Positions 53,174 through 63,784 of a stretch of DNA of 64,000 bases are shown here, one piece after another. Source of the stretch: an uncultured Clostridia bacterium (GTDB lineage: Bacteria > Bacillota > Clostridia > Christensenellales > DTU072); NCBI GenBank assembly GCA_934274515.1, contig CAKQTC010000008.1:36031-100030 (forward strand). Direction: 5' to 3'. A program made the translations under genes and the position numbers. The stretch's first letter is position 1. Every line of letters begins with the position of its first letter. The notes under the pieces were generated by a model. It saw only the letters and a program-made list of their open reading frames with translations. It ran no database searches and was not told where the DNA came from.

Positions 53174-56100
53174 TTAGTTCCCTGTTACGTCCATCGCCAT
53201 TACGATTTCGTCGTAGTCCGCTACGAGCAGATAGAACGTCTGGTCGCCCAGCACATACGTTTGGTTGCCGTAGTCTTTCACGTTGGCGTCCGAACCGTCC
53301 GCTTTCGTTCTACGTATGGGATTTTCGCCGATTTGCTGCAACGACTCGTACTTCCAACTGCTGATTTCGCCGTCACCGAAGTTAATCGACGGGCTTATCA
53401 TAACTTCCGCTTCACATTCGACAATCGCGCCCTTGGTGTTTTTGAAGGTGATCTTCGGTCTGTCGCCGATTTCGTAGATGTACTTCTCGCACGCATTCCA
53501 CGCCTGGTTCCACGCTTCGACATACGTTTTCTTCGTCTTCTTGCCTTCATCTCTGCCTACGTAGATACGCAATCTGTAATTTCCGCTAAGGTCGAACGTG
53601 TTGTTCGTAATGGTCGGAGCGGTCGCTCTTCTTATTTCTACCTTGGCTAGGTTTCTGCAATTCGCAAACGCTTCGCTACCGATTGACGCAAGGTTGTACC
53701 CGAATCCGATACCCCACATTCCGTGGCAGCCGTAGAACGCTTTTGCCCCGACTTTGATAAGGCTGTTCGGCATTTCTACCGTGATGAGGCTTGCGTTAAG
53801 TCTGCCTTTTTCCGTGTTGTAGTTTTCGGGAATGGTTATCATGCTTCCGAGTTTTACACATTCGCTAAACGCGGACGCTTCGATTTCTTTAAGTTTGCTA
53901 TTCACTCCGAAGTTTACTTTAACAAGGGACGAACATCTCTCGAACGTGCTTTCCTTGATTACGGTTATTCCGTCGGGAATCTTTATTTCGGTAAGGTTTG
54001 TCGCTCCCAAGAACGCTCTTCCGCCGAGTTCGATAAGTTGTCCGCGTTTGGTTTCGTCGAATTCGCCAGTCGCCTCGTCATACCCGTCGAAAGAAATGGT
54101 CACGAGCGATTTACATTCGTTAAACGCGCTGTCGCCGATAGATTTAAGGTTGTACGGTAGTCTGAGCGTTTTGAGCGACGTAGCGCGCGCAAAAGCGTTT
54201 TTACCGATACTGGCAAGGTTACTGCCTATGGTGTCTATCTTGACTTCTTCGAGCGCGTTACAATTCAAGAACGCCCCGTCGCCTATGCTTACCACGCCGT
54301 TCGGTATCGTTACCGACTTCAGATTTACGCAGTTGTAGAACGCATTGTCGCCGATACTTCTTACGCTGTCGGGGATAACGACGTTTACTACTTTCGAGCC
54401 TTTGAACGCATCCGAAGAGATCGCTATCGTATCCGCTCTGATTATAGGATTTTCGGTAGCGGCTTGCCATTTAACGAGTATCTTGCCCACGTACACGCCT
54501 TCGGTTCCGTTGTTATCTTTGTAGAACGAAGTTTCGTTGAACACGTTACTCGCGATTTTTTCGAGTTTGGAATACGATTCCGCTCCGCTTACTTTATCGA
54601 AGTTAATCCCGTTAAACGCATCTCCGCAAATCATATACACGTTGTTCGGCAACGAGATGGTTTCTGCGTTTATTTGGTTCTCCGCGCTTGCGTCGTAATA
54701 AATATTGCCTGCAAGGACGGTTATTTCTATACCGTTTACCGCATTCGGCAACGCAAGCAGGTTGTATTTGCGAATACTCGTTTCGTATCCGACAAGGACA
54801 TTTCCTATCGCGTAGAAGTCGCCGTAGTTGCCATTCGGCTCTTTCAGTCCGTTTATTTCGACGTAATCGGCGCTCACAACGGGGTTACCTGCTTTCGCTT
54901 TCATAATCGGCGCGGTGTCTTTTATCGAGTCTTTCGTCACGTCCGTAAGGCTTATCGTCTTAGGCATTCTCAATCTTTCGAGATTGCTTCCGAACGCGTT
55001 CGTTCCGATTGCCGTAATCGTGGACGGTATTCTTACGGTCTTAAAGTTGCAGTTTATCATCGCGCCGTCGAGAATTTCGGTTACTCCTTCGGGTATGACA
55101 AACTCGAAGTCGAGCAGGTCTTTTCCTTCGTAGCCTTTTTCTTGCGCCGCTTTCGTCGCGCTCTCGATATTGCCGATTACGGAAATAAGTTTCGTTCCGT
55201 AAGTTTTGTCTGCCGCAACGTCCGCCGAATACAGCGCGTAAACGACGTATTCGTAAGTTTTATCTTCGTATTGTGCGGTAAGAGTAACGGGTTCTACTTT
55301 GTAGTCCGCGGTTTCCGCTCCCGCAAGGTGAAGTTCTATGCTTTCAAGCGCGGTAAACCGTCTAAACACGTTTTCGCTCATTCCGTTAAAGTTGGACGCG
55401 TTGGTGATGACGAGTTTCTTTATCTTGTCGTCGTCCGACTTCATCGAGATCGCGGAAACAATCGAACCGTTAATCTTGTTCGGAATGTACAACGTATCTC
55501 TTTCTACGTCTTCGGTAAACGCAAATCCGCTAATCGCCACCGCTCCGGTTCCGGTATCGATGGTTTCAAACGTCGTTTCGTTGTCGTCTTTTTTCGTAGC
55601 GTCCGGTATTTCGTTTGCATAGTATTTCGCGTTTATTTTAAGGTCTTGCGTTACTACGTACGGGTAAACCAAACGTTTTTCCTTCGAATCCGCCATTACT
55701 TCCACCCAGTACATAAACGTATAGGTGTTGTCGTTATCCGTAAAGTGCGGCGGTTGCGGCAAATCGCCTTCCACAAGGTATTCTTTCCTAATGGAATCTA
55801 TCTTGTAATGGTCGTTTGTCGGAATGATTTCGGGCAACGTTCCCGTAACGAAGAATTCCCATTTATACTGCGCCCAGTTGTCTTTATATTCGAACTTCTT
55901 GCTGTCGTCGATATATTCCACGACTTGTTGCGAAACGTAGAATCTTATCTTCTTGTTTGCGTCGGTCGCGAATATGGTCGTACCGTTTTGTCCGTTTGCT
56001 ATGTTCTTCGCAAGAACGTTAATCGGAGCAGGTTTGATTTCGTTGTTCTCCGTCGCGGGTTCCTGTATGTCTAGGTTCCAGTTAACTTTGTACAGGTTGC

Positions 56101-59100
56101 CTTCGGAAAGCATATCGTCGCCATTTTTTCTAACGGTATTAAACGCGTTCGCGCCGATGTTTGTAAGTCCCGAACCGAGATTGATTACCGTAAGCGTGTT
56201 AACTCCGTAGAACGCCGACGCGCCGATTTCCGTCACGCTGTCGGGTATAGAGTAACCCTCGTCGCTTACCCTTATTCCGTTTTCGTCCCTTATTTCGGTA
56301 GCGAGCGCGGTGTTCATAAACGCTTCGTCGCCTATCTTTTCAAGCCCGTCGGGCAGAACCGCGGTAGTAAGACCGTTAAGGTTTGCAAACGCTCTCGCTC
56401 CGATAGTCTTGATTTTGCTGCCGAATTGTATCGTCGTAAGCGATTTACACCCGACAAACGCGTATTCTCCGATTTCGATTACGCTCTCGAGAAGTACGAT
56501 TTCGGTAACGGAATCTACTCCTTTTTCGTTAAACGCTTTATACGCGATTACGGTAATTCCGTCGGGGACGACAACCGTCATCTTGTTCGTTTCTGCTAGT
56601 ATTTGGAACGCTTGCTTGCCTACGACGTACTTAACCAGCACGCTGCCGAGTACGAGCGCGGTGTCTTCTTCTTTCTCTTCCGCTCTGTCCGCTTTGTACC
56701 AAATCGTATCTTCGAGTCCGCTCGCAAAGTTTCCGTTTAGTACGGTAAGTTCGCTTATTCCGTTTGCCTTAATTTCCGCCAAACTCGCACATTGCGCAAA
56801 CGCGTTGTTTCCGATGGTTTTAACGCTGTCGGCAAGTTTAACGTCAACGAGTTTTACGTTCTTGTAGAACGTTTCGTCCGCAAGTAAGGTAAGTTTGGTC
56901 TTCGACAAATCGGCGTTTTCCAACCCTTTGCAGTCGTAGAACGCGCCTCTTGCCATACTTTCTACCGACGCAGGCAATACGATGGATACGATGTTGCTGT
57001 TCTTAAACGCGAACGCTCCGATATATTTGAGCGTAGACGCGCTTATGTTTATCGCGGTAAGGGAAGACGCATTCGCAAACGCTTCGTCTTCTATCGACGT
57101 AATACTTTCGGTAATCGTTATCGCGGTCGCGCCCGATACGTTGTTGTATTTAAGGAAGCGCGTGCCTAAAATAACTTTTTCGTTCTTGGTATACCACGCG
57201 GTCTTGTCAAACGCTTTTTGTCCGATTTTTTCCACGCTCGACAGGTATTGCTCGGTGTTGGTCGCACCGTACCTTACGGTGGTAAGTCCGCTCATCGCAA
57301 ACGCTTGGTTTCCGATTATTCTTAATTCTTTATTGAGAATAATCGTTTTTAACATAGCGTTGCCTTTGAAAATATCGTCGGCAAGTTTAATCGTGCCTTC
57401 GGGTAATGATACTTCTTCGTCCTTGGAAGACGCTATGGAAATCGCTATTACGCCTTTGCCTGCGGAAGCGTTCGCGTACAGTACGTTCTTTCCTTCCACG
57501 AACGTAAACTTCGCGGTGTCTTGGCTGTTTATCGCGAATATTCCGTTTACCGCCGTTCCTTTTGCCGTTCGCGCGTCGATACTAAACTTGTACACGCCGC
57601 TTTCGATAAGAGCCGCGTCCGCAACGACGTTGCTCTGCGTTACGGTTTCGCTCGTTCCGTCCTTATAATATATGGTTATATATATATCGAACGGTTTATC
57701 GGTTTTCACGAACCCGAACGTTCTCGTCGTGGTGACTTCCGCTCTGCCGCTTTCGTCGACTTCCGCTGCGTCAGCCGTTCCGATAAATCTTATAGCCGTA
57801 CGTCCTGCAAGGACGAATCCGCTATGCTCGCTCGCTTTAACGACCTGACTTTGCCACCATTTACTGCCGGCAAACGCCCCTGCGGTTACGTTGACGAGAT
57901 TGCTGTCTTCCTCAAACACTATCGCTTCGATGTTTCCGCCGACAAACACTCCGTCCTCGATATATTCGACGGATTTCGGTATAGTGACGTATTTAAGTCC
58001 GTTTCCGAACGTGGTCCCTGTATAAAACGTTTTCTTGTCAGTATCGTAATGCCCTTTAAGTATGGCTTGTACTCTGTCGGGTACGATAAAGTCTTCGGGT
58101 ACGCAAGAACCGAACGCGCCCGCATAAAGCACGATTACGTCCGCTTCCCCGTTGTACGCGTCGTCAAACACGCTCGGAATTTTTACCCTGTCGGCGTTGT
58201 TTCCGCTGTAATGCGTGATGGCGTATCCCGCTCTGCCCGGATTTTCAAACTCTTTTACCGCCACTATCGTCGTTTCTAAGGAGTTATTCGCTTTTATACT
58301 TATTTCGCATATAAGCGTTATTTCTTCGTTTCTTTCTATATCCACGACTAACGGGAACTTGACGTTCGTCTCTACGGTGCCGTTATTCCTTATATATTTC
58401 CACGTCGCGGTTTCCCCTGCGTTGAGTTTAACTTCGGGCGCACTGCCTACGTAATAGACGTACTTGACGTCGGTAGACGCGTTAAGCGAGCCTTGCTTTT
58501 CGTTGTAATACTTCGCGTAAAGTTTGTTTTCTCCTATTCTCGACACGACTATCGGGAAAGACACGGCGTTTTGTTCTTTTTTTTCAAAGTACCAACCCTC
58601 GAACGTGTAGCCCGCGTAGGTAGGCGCGACGAGATCGCCTTCTTTTAAGAACATCGTCGATTGCAGTTCGCCCATCGAGAAATTGAGCGACGAATCGGTC
58701 GAACTTGTCACTTCAAAGGAAATTACAGGATAACTTCTTTCGATTTTCTTGTTTTTAAGGAACTCTATTTCGCTTATGTCGGTATTGTCGCTTACGAAGA
58801 ACTGTGCGGCGTCTTCAAAAGATTTTCCTTCGCCGACTTCCACTTTCGCGTCGTCGGAGAACAGCCCGCCGTTGTCGTAAGCAAGTTCAAACAACGCGTT
58901 GTTGCAACCGGCAAACGCCGCTATGCCTATTTCGGTAACCGACGCGCCGAAACGAACGTAGATGAGCGCGCTGCACTGCGCAAACGCTTCTTGTCCGACC
59001 TTTTCGAGCGAAGAAGTAACGAGCATCGCATAAGTGAGCGAAGTACAATTTCTGAACGCTCCTGCCGGTATCTCGTTGCCGATTATTTTTTCAAAATCAA

Positions 59101-62100
59101 AACTCGCAAGCAGCGTACAACCGTCAAACGCGTAAGACGCGCCTTGTTCGTCCTTGGCAAAATTGTTGACGTCGCCGAGATTCGCCTCGGTAAGACTTAC
59201 GCAGTTTTCAAACGTTTTCGCCGGTATGCTGTAATAGACCACGCCGCCCGTTCTGTTCGCGTTTATCTTGCCGTTTATCGTCGCTTTTTTCAAAGAAGTA
59301 CAGCCGCTAAACACGCCTTGTTGCATTCTTGCGTTTTCACCGACGAAGTTAAGCGTCATTTCTTCTAACGCGATACAGTTCATAAACGCCCCGTCTCCGA
59401 CAAACGTAAGATTTTCGGCTGTGAACGAAATAAGATTGCGGCAGTTTGCAAACGCCTTTTCATTAACGACCTTTACGCTCGAAGGTAGGCTTACTTTGGT
59501 TACGTTGCTTCCGGAGAAGAACATTGCGGGTATCCCTTTCGCAAAGTACTTAGCCGCGTCTTCCGCCGTGACTTCGGTAATTTTAATTCCGCCGATTTCC
59601 GCAGAATTGTTGTATCCTATTACTTCTCCGCCAAGGAAAATTACGTTGTTTCTCTTGTACCAACCGTTGCCTTGAACGTCGGTAAGAACGGGTTTGTACG
59701 GGGATTTCCACGCTTTTACTGTGAATTCTTTAAGCGCGTCGTCGCCGTCTAATATACTATTGTTCCAACTTTCGAGCGTTGCGTTTATCGTAAGTTTTTC
59801 AAGGAAAGCGTAGGACGCGAACGCGCCGTTCTTTACGGATACGACTTCGAGTCCGCCTATCTTTTCGGGAATAGTGATTTCCGTCGCTTTTCTGTTTCCT
59901 GCGATAATTCTCGCTCTGTCGTATTCTTTATTAACGGGCGGTTCTTCCGTGTAATTCTTTTCTATCTTTTCGTAGATAAGTTCCGACTTTTCGTCGTAGC
60001 AAATCGTCGATTCGCTTGCCGCGGTCACTATTAACGCGCCGTTAAACGCCGTTTTCGCACTCTCTTTGAGCGTTGCGTCTACCGCAACGGAATAAACCGT
60101 GTTCGTCGTTTCGCTTAACTCGACGTTCTTGCCTAATCCGGTAAGGTCTAGAAGCGCGATTATCGCATTCGCAAATTTCTTCGCGTTAAGTTTAAGTTTT
60201 GCGTCGCTTGCGCCTACTTGCACTTTGTAATTACCCGTCTTTTCGGCAGGATAATAGATAAGTTCGTACGTTTTATCTCCGATTAGTTTGTAAAGTACGT
60301 TTTCGTGCGAGGAATAAACCTTGTTTTCTTTCGCTACGGTAACCGTCGAAAGATTTTGTACCGCCGCAAACACGTTTTCGTCTTCGATAATTTCGGTAAC
60401 GTATTTGCCGAACGCGATTTTTTCTATGTTCGTACTGCCTTCGAGCGCGTTAAAGTTAAACGAAGTACTCGTTTCTCCCGCCGAAGAACCTATCGACAAC
60501 GACATAAGCGCGGGGTTGTTCGCAAACGCTTTTTCGCCTATCGTTTTCGCTTTCGGCAAGTCGATTTCCGCAAGCGCCGTTCCGTCAAACGCTCCCTCTC
60601 CTACGATTTCCGTGCCGCCAAGACCGCTGATCGCGGTTATTCCTGTATTGACAAACGCGTTTTTGCCTATGGACACGACGTTTTCCGTAAGATTAATCGT
60701 CGTTATGCCTTTTGCGTCGGCAAACGCTCTCTCCTTTATCGAAACGGGTATCTTCTTAACGACGTCTTTCCCGTCAACTTTTTCGGTCGTCGTCGGTTTG
60801 TCGAGATGAATGTTTATCGTTGCGTCCTCCGCACGGAACGACGCAAACGCTTCTTCGCTTATTTCGGTAAGAGCACCGAACGTCACCGTTTTGCCGAGGA
60901 AAGTAACGCCGTTAAACGCGTTTTTCCCTATATAGGTCAACGACGGGAGTTTGATGTCGCCGAATATCGTCGAGTCTTTGAACGCGTTTGTTTCGATGCG
61001 TTTGATACCGCTCGGAATACGCGTTATGACAAGGTCCCCGTTGTTAAACGCGTCCGCGCCGATTTTTTCTACCGGCAAAGCCTTGTCGTCGGCTTCGCCT
61101 TTGTGGTTGTCGGGGATAAATATGTTTACGTCGGAAGAACCGCCGTAGCCTTTGACTTCGTACGCTACGACTTTGCCTTTTCCGTCCTTGATTTCACCCC
61201 ATTCGATACCTTTGGTTTCGGCGGTCATTCCTACGACGAACTTAACTCCGCTCGAAGTAAGGGTTTTGCCGCTACCGGGACGAATTCGCTCTTCGCCTAC
61301 GGTCAAATCGCTTATTCCGTAAATATCGAGCGTGTCTTCCTTGAATACGGTCTTTCTTGCCGAACTCGAATTGTCGGTCGCTACGCCTTTTACCGTCGTC
61401 GAAGCAACGCTTTCGCCGTTAAGTTGTTTCAAATACGCGTCTGCGTTTGCTTTGAGCGTTTCAAAAAGTCCGTTTGCGTCCTCGTAAGTAACGGCGTCGC
61501 CCTGTGCGAATACGTTGGGCAATTTTATCGTGAGTTTATACGTTTGCGTGGCGTCGTCGGCGATTCTCTTTTCGATAAAATCAAACACAAACTCGACTTC
61601 CACCGTTCGAGGCGCGTAAACGGGATAAATTATTACGTTGATACCGTATTGCTTATTTACCGTCCAACTTTCGCCCGTGAACTCTTCGAAAACCGACGCG
61701 TCGGTTTTGCTTTCCACTCTCCAACCTTTAAGCGTATAACCCGCTACCGTCGCCGCGCTCGAATCGGGGAACGTAAACACGGTCCCCGTTTTCATCGTCG
61801 ATACGGATAACGGGTACGTTCTCGTCTTTTCCGCGTCGAGATAAACGGTAAGAGCAACCGACGCGTCGCGTACTACGTATTTGAATTCGCTGTTGGATTT
61901 AACGCTGGTCGAAACCGTCGGAGCGGTAACTATTTCAAAACCGTTTTCGGCAAGTTCTTGTTCCGCTTTTTGCTTATCGGCGGAAACGTCTTGACCGTAT
62001 TCCGCGGTCATCGTGTATTTGTCTAAAAGTATAAAATTATCGGGGGAGGATTCTTTCGCATATTTGAAAGTAACGATAAACTGTTTCTTTACGATTGCCA

Positions 62101-62860
62101 TCGAAACGTTGGTGTTGCCCGTCACGGTAACGGGAAGAGCGGGCGACCACGAGAAACTTTCCATATAGGGATAATCGGACAGATTAACCTTGGGCGCGTC
62201 GCTCGTTTTCAGTTGCGTATTTGCGGCGTATTGTCCGCTTTTAAGCACTTTTCCGTCGGGATCGACGAACTTAACCGTATAGGTCGTTTTGCTCGCGCTG
62301 TACGACGCAAAAACGTTTATCCCCGAGGGAATTTTGGTAAGGTCAACGACGTTGTTGTCCTTGTCAACCCACCCGGAAAACTGCATTCCTTCAACGGCGG
62401 GAGGCGTCGGGGCTTCAACTGAACCGCCTATAACGGTATACTTAGACGAAAGCACGGTCGTACCCGATTTATCGTAGAAAACGACGTTGGCTATCGTCGC
62501 GCCGTCTTCGACGAGAACGATTTTAAGCGTTGCGGTCGCGCCTTTGTAGGTAATCGTCAGATTTTTTTCGCCGGCGGTCTTCAATTCTTCGGACGCTTCC
62601 GCGGAAAGCATATATTTACCTACGTTTACGTTTCCTTCGGTATCGTCGTCGTAAGTAACCGCCAACTGTATTGACGAAACGTCAAACTCGTTAAGCACGT
62701 AATACCCTTTGACGGTGTCTTCTTTAACGGCGATTGACTTAACTTTCTTTGTCGAACCGAAAAGGCTGCATGCGGTCAAAGCCGTTACCGAAATGGCGAT
62801 TATCAGAGCCAAAATCAAAATCTTGACAACTCTGTTTCTAACCAAGCCCGTTTTTTTCAT
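53174..62860 (-). CDS. Giant BspA-like leucine-rich-repeat surface lipoprotein
   Basis: About 3228 residues, exported and lipid-anchored (lipobox LTAC, Cys31). After the signal comes a Big_3-like module (about 37-115). Listeria/Bacteroides B-repeat modules follow (GGSVEAPTPPAVEGMQFSGW and relatives), recurring in the middle (YAGYTFEGWYFE) and later half (FTDNDNTYTFMYWVE). Most of the length is arrays of BspA-type LRR_5 repeats with the pattern IPDSVTEIGASAFYG. There is no LPXTG or C-terminal helix, so anchoring is at the N-terminus only. BspA-like proteins bind host or bacterial partners. ATG 62860 has GGAGG at 10 bp; an in-frame extension to 63013 would start on the promoter -35 box and is rejected. 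Monocistronic. Confidence 0.92.
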   Translation of the reverse strand: MKKTGLVRNRVVKILILALIIAISVTALTACSLFGSTKKVKSIAVKEDTVKGYYVLNEFDVSSIQLAVTYDDDTEGNVNVGKYMLSAEASEELKTAGEKNLTITYKGATATLKIVLVEDGATIANVVFYDKSGTTVLSSKYTVIGGSVEAPTPPAVEGMQFSGWVDKDNNVVDLTKIPSGINVFASYSASKTTYTVKFVDPDGKVLKSGQYAANTQLKTSDAPKVNLSDYPYMESFSWSPALPVTVTGNTNVSMAIVKKQFIVTFKYAKESSPDNFILLDKYTMTAEYGQDVSADKQKAEQELAENGFEIVTAPTVSTSVKSNSEFKYVVRDASVALTVYLDAEKTRTYPLSVSTMKTGTVFTFPDSSAATVAGYTLKGWRVESKTDASVFEEFTGESWTVNKQYGINVIIYPVYAPRTVEVEFVFDFIEKRIADDATQTYKLTIKLPNVFAQGDAVTYEDANGLFETLKANADAYLKQLNGESVASTTVKGVATDNSSSARKTVFKEDTLDIYGISDLTVGEERIRPGSGKTLTSSGVKFVVGMTAETKGIEWGEIKDGKGKVVAYEVKGYGGSSDVNIFIPDNHKGEADDKALPVEKIGADAFNNGDLVITRIPSGIKRIETNAFKDSTIFGDIKLPSLTYIGKNAFNGVTFLGKTVTFGALTEISEEAFASFRAEDATINIHLDKPTTTEKVDGKDVVKKIPVSIKERAFADAKGITTINLTENVVSIGKNAFVNTGITAISGLGGTEIVGEGAFDGTALAEIDLPKAKTIGEKAFANNPALMSLSIGSSAGETSTSFNFNALEGSTNIEKIAFGKYVTEIIEDENVFAAVQNLSTVTVAKENKVYSSHENVLYKLIGDKTYELIYYPAEKTGNYKVQVGASDAKLKLNAKKFANAIIALLDLTGLGKNVELSETTNTVYSVAVDATLKESAKTAFNGALIVTAASESTICYDEKSELIYEKIEKNYTEEPPVNKEYDRARIIAGNRKATEITIPEKIGGLEVVSVKNGAFASYAFLEKLTINATLESWNNSILDGDDALKEFTVKAWKSPYKPVLTDVQGNGWYKRNNVIFLGGEVIGYNNSAEIGGIKITEVTAEDAAKYFAKGIPAMFFSGSNVTKVSLPSSVKVVNEKAFANCRNLISFTAENLTFVGDGAFMNCIALEEMTLNFVGENARMQQGVFSGCTSLKKATINGKINANRTGGVVYYSIPAKTFENCVSLTEANLGDVNNFAKDEQGASYAFDGCTLLASFDFEKIIGNEIPAGAFRNCTSLTYAMLVTSSLEKVGQEAFAQCSALIYVRFGASVTEIGIAAFAGCNNALFELAYDNGGLFSDDAKVEVGEGKSFEDAAQFFVSDNTDISEIEFLKNKKIERSYPVISFEVTSSTDSSLNFSMGELQSTMFLKEGDLVAPTYAGYTFEGWYFEKKEQNAVSFPIVVSRIGENKLYAKYYNEKQGSLNASTDVKYVYYVGSAPEVKLNAGETATWKYIRNNGTVETNVKFPLVVDIERNEEITLICEISIKANNSLETTIVAVKEFENPGRAGYAITHYSGNNADRVKIPSVFDDAYNGEADVIVLYAGAFGSCVPEDFIVPDRVQAILKGHYDTDKKTFYTGTTFGNGLKYVTIPKSVEYIEDGVFVGGNIEAIVFEEDSNLVNVTAGAFAGSKWWQSQVVKASEHSGFVLAGRTAIRFIGTADAAEVDESGRAEVTTTRTFGFVKTDKPFDIYITIYYKDGTSETVTQSNVVADAALIESGVYKFSIDARTAKGTAVNGIFAINSQDTAKFTFVEGKNVLYANASAGKGVIAISIASSKDEEVSLPEGTIKLADDIFKGNAMLKTIILNKELRIIGNQAFAMSGLTTVRYGATNTEQYLSSVEKIGQKAFDKTAWYTKNEKVILGTRFLKYNNVSGATAITITESITSIEDEAFANASSLTAINISASTLKYIGAFAFKNSNIVSIVLPASVESMARGAFYDCKGLENADLSKTKLTLLADETFYKNVKLVDVKLADSVKTIGNNAFAQCASLAEIKANGISELTVLNGNFASGLEDTIWYKADRAEEKEEDTALVLGSVLVKYVVGKQAFQILAETNKMTVVVPDGITVIAYKAFNEKGVDSVTEIVLLESVIEIGEYAFVGCKSLTTIQFGSKIKTIGARAFANLNGLTTAVLPDGLEKIGDEAFMNTALATEIRDENGIRVSDEGYSIPDSVTEIGASAFYGVNTLTVINLGSGLTNIGANAFNTVRKNGDDMLSEGNLYKVNWNLDIQEPATENNEIKPAPINVLAKNIANGQNGTTIFATDANKKIRFYVSQQVVEYIDDSKKFEYKDNWAQYKWEFFVTGTLPEIIPTNDHYKIDSIRKEYLVEGDLPQPPHFTDNDNTYTFMYWVEVMADSKEKRLVYPYVVTQDLKINAKYYANEIPDATKKDDNETTFETIDTGTGAVAISGFAFTEDVERDTLYIPNKINGSIVSAISMKSDDDKIKKLVITNASNFNGMSENVFRRFTALESIELHLAGAETADYKVEPVTLTAQYEDKTYEYVVYALYSADVAADKTYGTKLISVIGNIESATKAAQEKGYEGKDLLDFEFVIPEGVTEILDGAMINCNFKTVRIPSTITAIGTNAFGSNLERLRMPKTISLTDVTKDSIKDTAPIMKAKAGNPVVSADYVEINGLKEPNGNYGDFYAIGNVLVGYETSIRKYNLLALPNAVNGIEITVLAGNIYYDASAENQINAETISLPNNVYMICGDAFNGINFDKVSGAESYSKLEKIASNVFNETSFYKDNNGTEGVYVGKILVKWQAATENPIIRADTIAISSDAFKGSKVVNVVIPDSVRSIGDNAFYNCVNLKSVTIPNGVVSIGDGAFLNCNALEEVKIDTIGSNLASIGKNAFARATSLKTLRLPYNLKSIGDSAFNECKSLVTISFDGYDEATGEFDETKRGQLIELGGRAFLGATNLTEIKIPDGITVIKESTFERCSSLVKVNFGVNSKLKEIEASAFSECVKLGSMITIPENYNTEKGRLNASLITVEMPNSLIKVGAKAFYGCHGMWGIGFGYNLASIGSEAFANCRNLAKVEIRRATAPTITNNTFDLSGNYRLRIYVGRDEGKKTKKTYVEAWNQAWNACEKYIYEIGDRPKITFKNTKGAIVECEAEVMISPSINFGDGEISSWKYESLQQIGENPIRRTKADGSDANVKDYGNQTYVLGDQTFYLLVADYDEIVMAMDVTGN

Positions 62861-62978
62861 TGTTGCGAAACCTCCATATTTACGCATTTCGTTTGCTTGT
62901 AACGAACGCGTGTTCGTTACGCCTGCTCGCATGTACGCACGCGTGCGGAACGCACTTCGCCCATACATAAAAACAGTT
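62861..62978 (-). promoter_or_regulatory. Structured 5' leader of the giant lipoprotein mRNA
   Basis: A leader of about 118 nt, GC-rich in an AT-rich surrounding. It contains a 9-bp hairpin GTAACGAAC-N4-GTTCGTTAC (62899-62920). It also contains the series GTGCG-TTC-CGCAC-GC-GTGCG (about 62936-62955), in which CGCAC can pair with either flanking GTGCG, so two mutually exclusive stems are possible. No T-tract follows, so control of translation or stability is more likely than attenuation. Confidence 0.55.
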
Positions 62979-62984
62979 ATATAT

Positions 62985-63013
62985 AATATAACATATAATC
63001 GACCGCTTGACAA
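62985..63013 (-). promoter_or_regulatory. Promoter of the giant lipoprotein gene
   Basis: On the minus strand TTGTCA (63008-63013), 17 bp, TATATT (62985-62990). The TTG of the -35 box is in frame with the gene but precedes the transcript. Confidence 0.78.
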
Positions 63014-63131
63014 GGGGTAAATTGCAATTCGGAGCGTCCGTTATGCCGTAAATTACGTAAAGGCAATGAACGATGACGGTCGTAAAAAAATAAAAAATCA
63101 AATTACGAGCAAATTCAATGCGTTTATCTAT
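63014..63131. other. Intergenic stretch without a gene
   Basis: Between the giant lipoprotein promoter and the terminator of the next leftward gene. It is AT-rich, with no open frame, repeat or motif that I can support. Confidence 0.6.
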
Positions 63132-63161
63132 AAAAAAACATACCGCGCGGCGGCGATATGT
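63132..63161 (-). terminator. Probable terminator of the small membrane protein gene
   Basis: On the minus strand ACATA and TATGT enclose a GC-rich inner part (CGCCG and CGCGG), followed by T7 (63132-63138). It lies 11 bp after the stop of the gene at 63173. Confidence 0.7.
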
Positions 63162-63172
63162 CGGTTAAATTT

Positions 63173-63778
63173 TTACTCTTCTTCTTCCAAAGTGAGTTTT
63201 TTCTTTTTAGGCAAACCGCGGTATCTTTTGCGAATTTTGAACTTTTCCGCAGGCATCGTTTTTTTAAGAAAAGCGGAAATTTGCTCGCACGTTTCGGGCT
63301 CGTAATTTTTCGCCCAAATGTAATAAAATACGGAAACTTGCGCATAGATATAGATGCGTTTTTTGCCGAGCGACACCTTTTCTATTCTGTCGTATGGGTG
63401 CGTTTCTATGAAAATCGGGTTCCCGTTATAGTCTATATTGGTAACCACAAGTGCGTCTTGATTGAATTCAAGTTTTTGCTTGACTATGCCTTTTTTCTCC
63501 ATATCGACCTTAAATCCGCCTGTCGAAGTAAGAATAAAAAGCACGAGAGCAATCAAAATAAGCACAACGCTTATCGCAAAAAGAATGAGTATAAAAGCGT
63601 TACCCATAGCGAAAAACAGCGCAAGCCCTGCCGTCAATAAAAGTGTCAAAACGATAATTTCACGCAACCCGAAATATCGACGCATATAGAACATACTGCA
63701 CTTAAAATAATCGTCTTTGTTTACATTGATAAAAATCGTCGGACCTGCCGACTGTTCTAATTCTTTTTCGTTTTCCAT
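63173..63778 (-). CDS. Membrane protein with a YcxB-like cytoplasmic domain
   Basis: A 201-residue protein. A hydrophilic N-terminus (1-38) precedes two membrane segments (about 40-58 and 61-84). The C-terminal domain has the look of a small PH/YcxB-like beta-barrel: IVKQKLEFNQDALVVTN, then HPYDRIEKVSLGKKRIYIYA and a final helix. Function unknown. ATG 63778 is the preferred start although no Shine-Dalgarno exists: the -10 box ends 6 bp upstream, so the predicted transcript begins at or next to the A of the ATG. An alternative in-frame TTG at 63802 would lie inside the promoter. Confidence 0.72.
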   Translation of the reverse strand: MENEKELEQSAGPTIFINVNKDDYFKCSMFYMRRYFGLREIIVLTLLLTAGLALFFAMGNAFILILFAISVVLILIALVLFILTSTGGFKVDMEKKGIVKQKLEFNQDALVVTNIDYNGNPIFIETHPYDRIEKVSLGKKRIYIYAQVSVFYYIWAKNYEPETCEQISAFLKKTMPAEKFKIRKRYRGLPKKKKLTLEEEE

Positions 63779-63784
63779 AGCACT

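Noticed and set aside
54464..56074. Long open frame on the plus strand inside the giant lipoprotein gene
   Set aside because: It is antisense to a clear LRR gene, has no start signal and an Arg/Phe/Val-rich composition that comes from codon bias of the opposite strand.
62861..63013. 51-residue extension of the giant lipoprotein
   Set aside because: It begins on the -35 box and would bury the lipoprotein signal; GGAGG precedes the internal ATG at 62860.
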